Of a stretch of 64,000 nt of DNA, positions 8,534-16,226 are shown piece after piece. Numbering within the stretch: position 1 is the first letter of the stretch; each line of letters begins with the position of its first letter. Under the pieces are notes generated by a model. That model was not told the DNA's origin, made no database searches, and saw nothing but the letters and a program-made list of their open reading frames with translations. Made by a program: the position numbers and the translations under genes. This stretch comes from Rhodospirillales bacterium (GTDB taxonomy: Bacteria; Pseudomonadota; Alphaproteobacteria; SP197): assembly GCA_014323865.1 (NCBI GenBank), contig JACONG010000010.1:186001-250000 (forward strand), written 5' to 3'.

Positions 8534-8670
8534 TTGTCCTCGACGATACGGAGACCATGGTTGAGACCGCTCGCGAGGCGGGCCGGGATGCCCGTCTCTT
8601 CAACAGCGTCGCCGACATCCCTGGCCACCCGGACGTCAATGAAGCGTCGGTGCGGCCCGAGACCTTCTAA
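8530..8670 (+). pseudogene. Fragment resembling the C-terminal part of a HAD-superfamily hydrolase
   Basis: A 46-codon frame that overlaps the LysR stop. It reads IVLDDTETMVETAREAG then DARLFNSVADI, which fits the motif IV region of haloacid dehalogenase-like phosphatases (DD, then a helix with VE-AR-AG, then a strand and F). The upstream catalytic DxD motif and core are absent, so this can only be a remnant. It could also be chance; the call depends on one short match. Confidence 0.28.
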
Positions 8671-8713
8671 ATCCGCCTGAAGTGCATCCTGAAGTCGCGC
8701 GGACCGCTGTCGC

Positions 8714-8989
8714 TCATGGGGAAGGCACCTTCCTCGAGGTAGCGCTGGTGGCAGCGTCGGACGGCCCCATCGGTACCGGGACCCTGCCGTTCTTCGGTAC
8801 GGGCGTGCCTTCGTTGCAGACGTCGTCGGCATACCAGCGGAACAGCGTCTGGCCGGGTGCGCTGGATGCCACCCGAGCGTCCCACATCGCCATCTCGATC
8901 CCGCCGAAGGCGCACGTCATGCCCTGCACATTGCCCCCAGGGGTGTAACGGATGCCCGGGAGACAGCGCCGCCCGGCGGTGATCTTCAT
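8714..8989 (-). pseudogene. Decayed open frame, faint enolase-superfamily similarity
   Basis: A 91-codon frame beginning ten bases after the oxidoreductase stop, with AGGAG before its ATG (8989). It starts MKIT, as many mandelate-racemase/enolase-superfamily proteins do, and contains GGIEMAMWDAR near residue 30, which resembles the conserved A-GI(D/E)-A-WD helix. The rest does not continue as that fold, and a second frame reading DSGPRDFRMHF follows, suggesting internal deletion plus frameshift. I rate the family assignment as weak; that the region is a degraded gene is more likely. Confidence 0.3.
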
Positions 8990-8999
8990 CGGTGCGCTC

Positions 9000-10025
9000 C
9001 TATCGCGTCGGATCGTCTCCGATCCTGACGAGCTGTTTGCCGAAGTTCTTGCCTTCCATCAGGCCAGCGAAGGCGGCAGGGGCGTTTTCCAGGCCCTCCA
9101 CGATGTCCTCGCGGTACTTGATGCGGCCATCCTGAACCCAACGGGTCAGACGCGCGAGGCCTTCGTGGTAGCGGGCCTGCCAGTCGAACACGAGCAGGCC
9201 ACGCATCGTGGCACGCTTGACCAGGACGTGGCGCAGGTTGCGCGGGCCCATGGCCTGTTCGGTGTCGTTATACTGCGCGATCTGGCCGCAGATGCCGACC
9301 CGCGCCCACATCGCCATGTTCTCGAAGGCGGCGTCGCTGATCGGGCCGCCGACATTGTCGAAGTAGCAGTCGATGCCGTCGGGACAGGTCTCGCGCATGG
9401 CGGCCGACATATCCGTTGTGGTGCGGTGGTTGATGGCGGCATCGAAGCCGAGCTCCCTGATGATGAAGTCGCACTTCTCGTCCGAGCCCGCGACGCCGAC
9501 GACGCGACAGCCCGCGATCTTGCCGATCTGGCCGACCACGCTGCCAACCGCACCCGACGCGGCATTCACGACCAGCGTGTCGCCGGCGCGCGGCGTCAGG
9601 ACCTCGAGCATGCCGAAGTAGGCGGTCAGGCCCGGCATGCCGAGAACGCCGAGCGCGGTCGAGATCGGTGCGGCTGCGGGATCGAGCTTGCGCAGGTCGC
9701 GGCAATCGGCGATGCCGTGTGTCTGCCAGCCGATATGGGCGGCAACGTAGTCGCCGACGGCGACGCCGTCGGCGTTCGAGGCGACGACCTCACCGGCGAC
9801 CTCGCCGACCATGACCTTGCCGATCTTCTGCGGCTCGGCATAGCTGGGTCCGGGCCGCAGGCGTCCGCGCATGTAGGGATCGACCGTGAGATAGATCGAG
9901 CGGACCAGCACCTCGCCGTCGCCGGGCTCTGCCGCCGGGCTCTCGACCAGATCGAAGTGCTCAGGCCCCGGCGCGCCGACCGGGTATTCCCTCAGGGTCA
10001 GGGCACGGTTGGTGTTCGCAGCCAT
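9000..10025 (-). CDS. NADP-dependent MDR-family oxidoreductase (prostaglandin/leukotriene reductase type)
   Basis: A 341-residue medium-chain reductase without the zinc ligands of alcohol dehydrogenases. It has the family's N-terminal LTVDPYMRGRL and the nucleotide-binding AASGAVGSVVGQIGK near residue 155, then YFDNVGG near 230. Members reduce the C=C double bond of enones using NADPH. I start at the ATG at 10025, where GAGGAG precedes by seven bases. It lies downstream of the broken ankyrin gene on the same strand and is followed by a decayed reading frame. The natural substrate is unknown; curcumin-, prostaglandin- and alkenal-reductases share these motifs. Confidence 0.85.
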   Translation of the reverse strand: MAANTNRALTLREYPVGAPGPEHFDLVESPAAEPGDGEVLVRSIYLTVDPYMRGRLRPGPSYAEPQKIGKVMVGEVAGEVVASNADGVAVGDYVAAHIGWQTHGIADCRDLRKLDPAAAPISTALGVLGMPGLTAYFGMLEVLTPRAGDTLVVNAASGAVGSVVGQIGKIAGCRVVGVAGSDEKCDFIIRELGFDAAINHRTTTDMSAAMRETCPDGIDCYFDNVGGPISDAAFENMAMWARVGICGQIAQYNDTEQAMGPRNLRHVLVKRATMRGLLVFDWQARYHEGLARLTRWVQDGRIKYREDIVEGLENAPAAFAGLMEGKNFGKQLVRIGDDPTR

Positions 10026-10173
10026 GGGTGTCTCCTCATTGTTGAGAGCTGAAGCGGATTCACGCTCCAGGTTTCCCGAACACGGCACGATCGGCAATGG
10101 CGTCGTTGTGCCTGGCAAGATCGACAGGACGCGTGCCGCCTTCGTTTCGCACCCCGATCCCGACGCCCGCCGG

Positions 10174-10760
10174 TCAGTCGAACCGCGCGTCGTTCAGCAC
10201 CCAGAACACGGGATGATTGCGCACCGCTTCGTTGTCTTCGGCAAGATCGGCGGGGAGCTTGCCGAATTCGTTCCGCGCGCGGATGTCGGCACCGGCGTCG
10301 ATCAGGGCCTTCACGGTCTCCTCTGTGGTGTCAAACCACCTTCGGCCCGCGCCCCGATATCGGCCCCGGCGTCGATCAGGGCCTTCACGGTCTCTGCCGT
10401 GCCGTGACCCGCCGCCACGTGCAGCGGCGTCGCTCCGTTGTCGGTCCGCGCCTCGGTGTCAGCCCCGGCGTCGATCAGGGCCTGCACGCTCTCCGCTGTG
10501 CCGTCACGCGCCGCCACGTGCAGCGGTGTCCATCCGTCTTCGTCCCGCGCGCGGATGTCGGCACCGGCGGCGATGCAACGTTCCACGTCCGGCAGGTCCG
10601 CGCCGTCCCAGAACGCCCAGTCTGTCCAGTCGCATCCGACGACCTGCGCCCCGGCCTGACCGGTCAGCATCAGCGTTGCCAGGATTGCGCCCGCGATCCC
10701 GTGGCGGATCCTGCCACGCATATCCCGTGTTCCGGTGCCCCGTGTTCCGGTACAAGTCAT
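10174..10760 (-). pseudogene. Ankyrin-repeat gene copy 2, frameshifted
   Basis: Paralogue of the ankyrin gene at 5375. It shares the signal sequence (HGIAGAILATLMLTGQAGAQ), the VVGCDW segment and the repeats, but the frame beginning at 10760 ends at 10311 after EGGLTPQRRP. A second frame resumes at FDTTEETVKALIDAGADI and ends at 10174 with NHPVFWVLNDARFD, which matches the intact copy's C-terminus. The junction is best explained by a 25-base deletion between two TTTGAC hexamers, which shifts the frame. The truncated 149-residue product would still carry a signal and about three repeats, so some activity is conceivable. Confidence 0.8.
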
Positions 10761-10804
10761 TCTCTCGTCTCCTCATGTTCGATCCATGTTCGCTCCCGGC
10801 CCAG

Positions 10805-10833
10805 TGTTAGGGCACGGGAGGTGCATCGGTCAA
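10805..10833 (-). promoter_or_regulatory. Putative promoter of the broken ankyrin gene
   Basis: Reverse strand: TTGACC (10828-10833), 17 bases, CTAACA (10805-10810). The -35 box and spacer match those of the intact copy at 5190-5218 exactly; the -10 differs (CTACAT there). Confidence 0.5.
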
Positions 10834-10922
10834 GCGCTGCGCCCGATGTGCGGTGCACTCATGCGCGATTGCGCCGGGTTTTCCGACCTGGCGACGAAAG
10901 GCCGCCTGTCGGATGAAGACCG

Positions 10923-11888
10923 TCATGGCCGGGTTCCGCCCTCGCCGGTCACCGCATTGAAGTGCTGCAGAAAGCCGACGAGCGCCTTGTCGCGCAGTGC
11001 GTTGAGCTCTTCGATGGTGCGGTTGCCCTGCAGGCGTTCGGCCCCGGCGGCGAACGTCTCGATCAGTTCGTCGGTGATCGGCGGCGAAGGCAGGCGGGTC
11101 CAGTCGTCGGAGACGGCGGGGTCGAAATGCCTGAGGAAGTGGCGCATGCCGCCTTCGCCGCCCGCCAGATGAAACAGCAGGCAGTAGCCCATCACGGCCA
11201 GCCGCGGGCCGAAGCCGTAGACGATCGATTCGTCGATCTGTTCGGGCGTCGCCTCGCAAGCATCGACCATGTAGACGATCTCGTTCCACATTGCCTGCTG
11301 CAGACGATCGGCGATGTGACCGGGCACCTCGCGATCCATCCTGAGCGGGTGTTTTCCGGCGACAGTGTAGAACTCGCAGGCCCAGTCGACCGCTGAGGCA
11401 CCCGTCTGCTTGCCGCCGACGACTTCGACCAGCGGCATCAGGTAGGGCGGATTGAAGGGGTGGCCCAGCACCATGCGGCCCGGATTGCCCGCCTTCGCCT
11501 GGATGTCGGATATCAGCAGGCCCGAGGTGGATGATGCGATCACCACATCGTTGGGCATCGCCGCGTCCATGGCGGCGTACATCTCCTGCTTGATGTCGAT
11601 CCGCTCGGGCCCGCTTTCCTGCACGAAGTCGGCATTGGCCACGGCTGCGGCGAGGTCGGTCGTGAACGCCACGCGATCCTTCGAGGCGCCCTCGCTGAGG
11701 CCCATGGCTTCGAGGCTCGGCCAGGCCGAATCGATGATGCGGCGCATCCGGGCCTTGGCGGCCGGATTGATGTCCTGCACGGTGACATCGTAGCCCCTGG
11801 CCGCGAAACCGGCGGCCCAGCCGGCGCCGATGACGCCGCCGCCGATGCAGGCGATGGAACGAACATCCTGTGGCGCGGGACGATTCAT
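10923..11888 (-). CDS. L-carnitine dehydrogenase-like 3-hydroxyacyl dehydrogenase
   Basis: A 321-residue NAD-dependent enzyme of the 3-hydroxyacyl-CoA dehydrogenase superfamily. The Rossmann glycine motif GGGVIGAGWAAGFAARGYDV is at residues 16-35, VQESGPERIDIKQ is near 90, and the catalytic-site phrase GHPFNPPYLMPLVEVV near 140. The length and SSTSGL near residue 117 fit L-carnitine dehydrogenase (carnitine to 3-dehydrocarnitine) better than fatty-acid beta-oxidation enzymes, which are bifunctional or shorter. It follows an acyl-CoA ligase gene by 27 bases, suggesting an operon. The thioesterase and cleavage enzyme that usually accompany carnitine catabolism are not here, so the substrate is an inference. 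Confidence 0.75.
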   Translation of the reverse strand: MNRPAPQDVRSIACIGGGVIGAGWAAGFAARGYDVTVQDINPAAKARMRRIIDSAWPSLEAMGLSEGASKDRVAFTTDLAAAVANADFVQESGPERIDIKQEMYAAMDAAMPNDVVIASSTSGLLISDIQAKAGNPGRMVLGHPFNPPYLMPLVEVVGGKQTGASAVDWACEFYTVAGKHPLRMDREVPGHIADRLQQAMWNEIVYMVDACEATPEQIDESIVYGFGPRLAVMGYCLLFHLAGGEGGMRHFLRHFDPAVSDDWTRLPSPPITDELIETFAAGAERLQGNRTIEELNALRDKALVGFLQHFNAVTGEGGTRP

Positions 11889-11915
11889 GGGCGTGAACTC
11901 CTGTCTGTGAGGGTG

Positions 11916-13595
11916 CTAGCGGCGGTTGACGTCGAAGTCGGCGTCGTCAAGACCGAGCGCATTGGCCCGATCCCGCAGGGCGAACTTCCGGATCTTGCCG
12001 GTCGCAGTCTTCGGCAGCGGTCCGTAGACGATGGTCTTCGGCACCTTGAAGTGGGCCATGTTGTCGCGACAGAAGCCGATGATGTCGGTCGGGTCGGTTG
12101 CTTCCCGACCGGGTTTGAGTGTCACGAAGGCGCAGGGTGTTTCGCCCCATGTCTCGTCGCTGCGCGCGACCACGGCGGCCTCCATGACGGCCGGATGCTT
12201 GAACAGCATGTCCTCGATCTCGATCGAGCTGATGTTCTCACCGCCCGAGATGATGATATCCTTGGAGCGGTCCTTCACTTGGATGTAGCCGTCGGGATGC
12301 ATCACGCCGAGATCGCCCGAGTGGAACCAGCCGCCGGCCAGGTCCTTGCGTGTCTGGTCGGGGTTGGAGAGATAGCCCTTCATCACCGTGTTGCCGCGCA
12401 GCATGATCTCGCCGATCGTCTCGCCGTCGGCGGGGACGGGTTGCATCGTGTCGGGATCGGCCACCATGTGGCCGGCAACCATGGGATGACGCAGGCCCTG
12501 GCGCGACATGGCCTGGGCCCGGTCCTCGACGGACATGTCCATCCAGTCGTCCTGACAGGATGCAATCAGAGCGGGACCATAGGTTTCGGTCAGGCCGTAG
12601 AGGTGGATGACCCTGAAGCCCAGCGCCTCCATGCCCGCGATCACGGCGCTCGGTGGCGCAGCGCCACCGGTCGAGATCGTCACGGTCTGGGGGAAGGTGC
12701 GTTTGTGTTCGTCGGGTGCGTTCAGGATCATGTTGAGCACGATCGGCGCACCGGCCATGTGCGTGACCCTGTGCTCGTCGATCAGGCGGAAGATCGCCTT
12801 CGAATCGACCTTGCGCAGCAGGATATGGGTTCCGGCAAACGCCGTGACGCCCCAGGCATGGCACCAGCCGTTGCAATGGAACATCGGCAGGGTCCAGAGG
12901 TTCACCGTTTCGCCGGAGAAGCCGAGCGACATGCCGTTGCCGATGCCGTTCAGGAAGGCACCGCGATGGTGATAGACCACGCCCTTGGGGTTGCCCGTGG
13001 TGCCTGATGTGTAGTTGAGCGAGACCGCGTTCCATTCGTCAGCGGGCAGAACGGGCTCGTCGGCGGAATCGCCGGCCTCCAGGAATGCCTCGTATGTCGT
13101 GTCGCCGAAGCCGGTCTCGTTGTCGGTATCGGGGTCGTCGATCGCGATGACATGGAGCGGCTTGCCGTGCTGGGCCACGGCCTCTTCCATGGTGGCGGTA
13201 AACTCGCGGTCGGCGATCAGGACGCGCGTGCCCGCATGGCCCAGCATGAAGGCGATGGACGCCGCGTCGAGGCGGAAGTTGAGCGCGTTGAGGACCGCGC
13301 CGGCCATCGGGACGCCGAAGTGCGCCTCCAGGATCGCCGGGCCGTTCTGGGCCATGATCGCAACGCTCTCGCCGCGCTCGACGCCATGCTTGCGCAGGGC
13401 GCTCGCCAGTCGCCGGCAGCGATCGTGCATTTCGGCATAGGTCGCGGACCGGTCGCCGTAGACCCAGGCGGTCCTGGCCGGATGGGTGAGGGCCGAGCGG
13501 ACCAGGAAATCGATCGGCGTCAGGGCCTCGTGGTTGGCCGGCGTCTGATCGAGATCGGTCTCGAAACGGTTGGTGGAGGAATCGGTTGCGGTCAC
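11916..13595 (-). CDS. Acyl-CoA synthetase (AMP-forming, AlkK/DmdB-like)
   Basis: A 559-residue ANL-superfamily ligase that activates a carboxylic acid with ATP and CoA. The phosphate-binding loop YTSGTTGNPKGV is near residue 195, the A5 region LYGLTETYGPA near 330, the hinge GWFHSGDLGVMHPDGYI near 435, and the catalytic lysine in KTATGKIRKFALR near 535. The length and sequence resemble medium-chain fatty acid ligases and methylmercaptopropionyl-CoA ligases. It lies immediately upstream of the carnitine-dehydrogenase-like gene on the same strand. Substrate is undetermined; a short or medium branched acid is plausible. Confidence 0.85.
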   Translation of the reverse strand: MTATDSSTNRFETDLDQTPANHEALTPIDFLVRSALTHPARTAWVYGDRSATYAEMHDRCRRLASALRKHGVERGESVAIMAQNGPAILEAHFGVPMAGAVLNALNFRLDAASIAFMLGHAGTRVLIADREFTATMEEAVAQHGKPLHVIAIDDPDTDNETGFGDTTYEAFLEAGDSADEPVLPADEWNAVSLNYTSGTTGNPKGVVYHHRGAFLNGIGNGMSLGFSGETVNLWTLPMFHCNGWCHAWGVTAFAGTHILLRKVDSKAIFRLIDEHRVTHMAGAPIVLNMILNAPDEHKRTFPQTVTISTGGAAPPSAVIAGMEALGFRVIHLYGLTETYGPALIASCQDDWMDMSVEDRAQAMSRQGLRHPMVAGHMVADPDTMQPVPADGETIGEIMLRGNTVMKGYLSNPDQTRKDLAGGWFHSGDLGVMHPDGYIQVKDRSKDIIISGGENISSIEIEDMLFKHPAVMEAAVVARSDETWGETPCAFVTLKPGREATDPTDIIGFCRDNMAHFKVPKTIVYGPLPKTATGKIRKFALRDRANALGLDDADFDVNRR

Positions 13596-13706
13596 GTGGT
13601 GTCCTCAAGGAAATGCGGCTGATGACCCACGGCGCGCGGGTTTGCCTTCGTTGCCGTTCACGGTCGCCCTGTCAATGCCTGCGGGAGCGGTGCTAAGAGG
13701 GTCGTT

Positions 13707-14669
13707 ATGGTTGTTTTGCAAGCCGCGCGTATGGCGCCAGGCGTCAAGGGTCTTCTCTGCATGGTGGCCGGTTGCGCTCTGGTCACCTTCAACGACGCGA
13801 TCCTGAAATGGCTGACCACGGATTATCCGGTGGGCCAGATCATGTTCGTGCGCGCGATCTTCGTGTTTCCGCCGATCCTGCTCCTGGCGCTCAACGAGGG
13901 GGGACTGTCGAACCTGCGCGTGCGCAATGTGAAGGGCCATGCCGTGCGATCCGGCATTGTGGTCTGCGGCATGTTCCTCTTCGTCACCGCGATCAGCCTG
14001 ATGCCGATCGCCGATGCGCTCGCAATCGCCTTTGCCGCGCCGTTGCTGGGCACGGTGCTGGCCGTGCCGATGCTGGGCGAGCGGGTCGGCTGGCGGCGCT
14101 GGTCGGCTGTCATCGTCGGCTTGTGCGGCGTGGTCGTGGCTCTCAAGCCCACAGGCGAGGGGATCGCACTCGCCGCGCTGCTGCCACTCGGTGCGGCGGT
14201 GACCGGTGCCCTGCGCGACATCGTGACGCGCAGGCTGAGTGTTTCCGACAGTTCGTCGTCGATCCTCATGGTGACCACGGTTGCCGTCATGCTGGCAGGC
14301 CTCGTCTCGTCGCTCGCGCCCGTCGTGGGCTGGCACGCGGTCGCCTGGCAAGCCATGACCTGGGAGCACATCGGCCTCCTGGCCGGTGCGGGTGTCCTGC
14401 TGGCCGGCGCGCAGTACCTGATGATCGAGGCGGTGCGTTACGCCGAGATCGGGCTTGTCGCGCCGTTCAAGTACACCAGCATCGTCTGGGCCGTGATCCT
14501 GGGCTACCTCGTGTTCGACACCGTACCCGACGTCTGGATCGTCACCGGCTCGACCATTGTCATCGCCAGCGGCCTCTACATCCTGCATCGCGAAACGACC
14601 CTCAACACAGCGCACCGATCGGTCCCGGATCGGCCGGATTCCGCGCCGCTGGACCGGCCACCGCGTTGA
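13707..14669 (+). CDS. EamA/DMT-family transporter
   Basis: A 320-residue integral membrane protein with about ten hydrophobic segments arranged as two EamA repeats, roughly residues 12-145 and 160-295. Drug/metabolite transporter signatures include the FVRAIFVFPPILLLAL helix and the paired helices ending in GERVGWRRWSAVIVGLCGV near residue 125. Members export amino acids, S-adenosylmethionine or other small metabolites. AGAGGG lies five bases before the ATG at 13707; a second ATG eight codons later is also possible. It is divergent from the acyl-CoA ligase gene. The substrate cannot be read from the sequence. Confidence 0.8.
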   Translation: MVVLQAARMAPGVKGLLCMVAGCALVTFNDAILKWLTTDYPVGQIMFVRAIFVFPPILLLALNEGGLSNLRVRNVKGHAVRSGIVVCGMFLFVTAISLMPIADALAIAFAAPLLGTVLAVPMLGERVGWRRWSAVIVGLCGVVVALKPTGEGIALAALLPLGAAVTGALRDIVTRRLSVSDSSSSILMVTTVAVMLAGLVSSLAPVVGWHAVAWQAMTWEHIGLLAGAGVLLAGAQYLMIEAVRYAEIGLVAPFKYTSIVWAVILGYLVFDTVPDVWIVTGSTIVIASGLYILHRETTLNTAHRSVPDRPDSAPLDRPPR

Positions 14670-14936
14670 CGGCCGACAACACCTGGCCGCATCGCCGATC
14701 TGCCCTGCAAGGCGCGCAACCATCGGGAGGAACCAGGGGACATTGTGCCAGGGGACATTGTGAAGGTGAAGGTTGCGTTGGCGATGGATGGCGGCTCTGT
14801 CATCGGTGCAATCGTCGTGGATCGGGATCGATGCGGTCAGCGGAGTCTCGTCATCGGCGAGGCGTTTGCCGATCCGCATGCCGGCATTGACGCAGTTGAC
14901 CTGTGCCGTGATGGCCGCCGGGATGAGGCCGTTGGT
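14670..14936. other. Gene-poor stretch with a 15-base tandem repeat
   Basis: No credible gene was found in these 267 bases. The reverse strand holds an open frame with a phrase around IPAAITAQVNCVNAGMRIG, but I recognise no family and it has no start context. At 14733-14762 the unit CCAGGGGACATTGTG occurs twice in perfect tandem. Confidence 0.5.
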
Positions 14937-15089
14937 TCATAAGGGCGACCTTGGTGCGACGGTGAGCCTCCGGATCGTCCTGGTCGGGCACCGTTCGGCG
15001 GTCAGGCGCGCGGCCGTGTCGTCATCCTTGCTGCGATGCGCTGCGACGAGGCGGTTGAGGGCCTCCTTGCGGGCGCGTTCCAACGTCAT
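14937..15089 (-). CDS. Small hypothetical frame after the nitrile hydratase accessory gene
   Basis: A 50-codon frame whose ATG lies two bases after the stop of the accessory-protein gene. It begins with a plausible amphipathic helix (TLERARKEALNRLVAAH) and ends in a basic tail. I recognise no family. The position suggests a third gene of a decayed operon, but a chance frame is equally possible. Confidence 0.25.
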   Translation of the reverse strand: MTLERARKEALNRLVAAHRSKDDDTAARLTAERCPTRTIRRLTVAPRSPL

Positions 15090-15091
15090 GG

Positions 15092-15463
15092 TCAGGACTT
15101 GCGCGCGGGATCGACGGCGATCGGTCCGGAGTCGGATGTGGTCGGGTGCGGAGGATGGTCCGCAAGATGCGCCTTGCGCTCGGCCAGGGCGGCCGTTTGG
15201 GCCATGCCCTTGGCCGTCACCAGCCGTTCCGCTGCGGCAAGCCAGCGTTCGTAGTAGTCGCTGCCGTCGTCGGCCCCGTTGGTCTGGATTTCGTCGATCA
15301 GCAGGTGTTTGAAATCGTCCCATATGTACTGCCCGTCCATGTACATCTGCGAGACCAGCGCAAAGATGCGGGCTTGCCAGGGTTCCTTGAACACCGGACC
15401 GCTGCCGTCGTCGGGCAGCATATCGAGGATCGCCTGGGGCGGTTGGATCGTGGTTTCGTTCAT
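15092..15463 (-). CDS. Nitrile hydratase accessory/beta-N-terminal-like protein
   Basis: A 123-residue protein resembling nitrile hydratase accessory proteins and the homologous N-terminal domain of the beta subunit. Diagnostic phrases are VFKEPWQARIFALVSQM near residue 24, WDDFKHLLIDEIQ near 48 and YYERWLAAAERLVTAKGM near 70. Such proteins help insert Co or Fe into the alpha subunit of nitrile hydratase, which hydrates nitriles to amides. Its ATG overlaps the stop of a beta-subunit C-terminal remnant (ATGA). No alpha subunit, with its CxxCSC metal site, is present in the window, so the protein is probably an orphan left from a lost operon. Confidence 0.65.
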   Translation of the reverse strand: MNETTIQPPQAILDMLPDDGSGPVFKEPWQARIFALVSQMYMDGQYIWDDFKHLLIDEIQTNGADDGSDYYERWLAAAERLVTAKGMAQTAALAERKAHLADHPPHPTTSDSGPIAVDPARKS

Positions 15464-15573
15464 GTTGCTTCTAGGTAGCTTTCCCAGAGGTCGAGGATCA
15501 CCGCGTCGCGGCCGTGGGCGTCATCGCCCTCGAAGAGGTCGGGATGGATCTGGTCTTCCCAGACCTCCATCAT
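15460..15573 (-). pseudogene. Nitrile hydratase beta subunit, C-terminal remnant
   Basis: A short frame of 37 codons from the ATG at 15573. Its sequence HPDLFEGDDAHGRD then VILDLWESYLEAT resembles the last strands of nitrile hydratase beta subunits, which end with a DLWE-YLE-type motif. The frame continues open upstream toward tRNA-Asn but without recognisable similarity, so the rest of the subunit is missing. Its stop overlaps the accessory gene's start, as expected of an original beta-accessory operon. The match is short and rests on pattern recognition. Confidence 0.45.
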
Positions 15574-15687
15574 GGTGCGTCGTGGTGCGCGGCGATGTCG
15601 CTCTGGAAATCCTGGTCTGCCATGTGTCCCCGTCGCGGCCCGGACGCGGCGCGGTCCAAGGGTACTTCGGACAAGGGAAGCAGGGAG

Positions 15688-15727
15688 AAAAAAAGAAAAG
15701 GCCGCATCGGTCTGATGCAGCCTTTTC
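15688..15727 (-). terminator. Rho-independent terminator of tRNA-Asn
   Basis: Read on the reverse strand, a stem AAGGC-T-GCATC / GATGC-G-GCCTT with loop AGACC is followed by TTCTTTTTTT. It begins five bases past the tRNA's CCA end. Confidence 0.85.
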
Positions 15728-15731
15728 GAAT

Positions 15732-15807
15732 TGGCTCCGCGAGTAGGACTCGAACCTACGACCCGCTGGTTAACAGCCAGCTGCTCTACCAACTGAGCTA
15801 TCGCGGA
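15732..15807 (-). tRNA. tRNA-Asn (anticodon GTT)
   Basis: A 76-base cloverleaf read on the reverse strand. The acceptor stem TCCGCGA pairs with TCGCGGA, the D arm contains AGCTCAGTTGGTAGAGC, the anticodon arm GCTGG-CTGTTAA-CCAGC presents GTT, and the T arm holds GGTTCGAGTCC. CCA is genomically encoded. It has its own promoter at 15824-15851 and a terminator directly downstream. Confidence 0.97.
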
Positions 15808-15823
15808 TCAGTGGCAGAAAGAT

Positions 15824-15851
15824 CTTATACGGATGGCCCCGCGCACGTCAA
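15824..15851 (-). promoter_or_regulatory. Promoter of tRNA-Asn
   Basis: Reverse strand: TTGACG (15846-15851), 16-base spacer, TATAAG (15824-15829). Transcription would start about ten bases before the mature tRNA. Confidence 0.75.
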
Positions 15852-15877
15852 TGCGTACGCTGACGGGTATACAGCGC

Positions 15878-16198
15878 CTGATCGGTGACGACGCGATCGC
15901 CGTCTCGAACCATGACGGTCACCAGCTCGATGCGGTGCCGACGTCCATATCCGTGTTGCACGTCATCCGCGAAGCGGTCGGCCCCGACGCCTGCCTGCCA
16001 GACGTCGGCGGCGTGTGTTCGGCGCTTGATGAAATGTGGCTGATCGGACTGGGGCTGACTTCGTCCTGCCGGGACGCGCCTTCGTCCATGCCGTCGCCGC
16101 GGGGGCCGTTCGGGTGGCGATCACATGCTGTCGATCCTCAAGACCGAACTGCGCCAGAACATGATCGAAGTCGGCTGCCGCCATTCATCGACGCCTGA
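15878..16198 (+). pseudogene. FMN-dependent alpha-hydroxyacid dehydrogenase, C-terminal remnant
   Basis: Three frames together spell the C-terminal third of an LldD/glycolate-oxidase-type enzyme. The first reads AVSNHDGHQLDAVPTSISVL then IREAVGPD and GGV; the second reads GADFVLPGRAFVHAVAAG; the third HMLSILKTELRQNMIEVGCR. The active-site motif normally reads SNHGGRQLD, so the glycine and catalytic arginine are also altered. At least two frameshifts and the missing N-terminal barrel show a dead gene. It fills the gap between the two oppositely read tRNA genes. Confidence 0.7.
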
Positions 16199-16223
16199 TC
16201 TCAAGATAACCTGGTCTTGAGAT
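16198..16223 (-). terminator. Hairpin downstream of tRNA-Cys
   Basis: ATCTCAAGA and TCTTGAGAT form a perfect nine-base stem around TAACCTGG, starting four bases past the tRNA-Cys CCA. No T-run follows, so it may stop transcription weakly or act as a 3'-end processing barrier. Confidence 0.5.
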
Positions 16224-16226
16224 GAG

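Larger units (their letters stand above)
10150..10906 (-). repeat. Right arm of the large inverted duplication (ankyrin locus copy 2)
   Basis: Inverted counterpart of 5117-6097. It holds the broken ankyrin gene, its promoter and the same upstream block. It is shorter because repeat units are missing. With the left arm it encloses the permease, LysR and oxidoreductase genes, so recombination between the arms could invert that interior. Confidence 0.85.

Noticed and set aside
5375-10760. Ankyrin genes as a phage-defence or toxin system
   Set aside because: Both encode secreted repeat proteins without an effector domain or immunity partner.
15460-15792. A 110-codon frame running through tRNA-Asn on the same strand
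   Set aside because: Most of it is tRNA and terminator sequence; only the last 37 codons resemble a protein, listed as a remnant.
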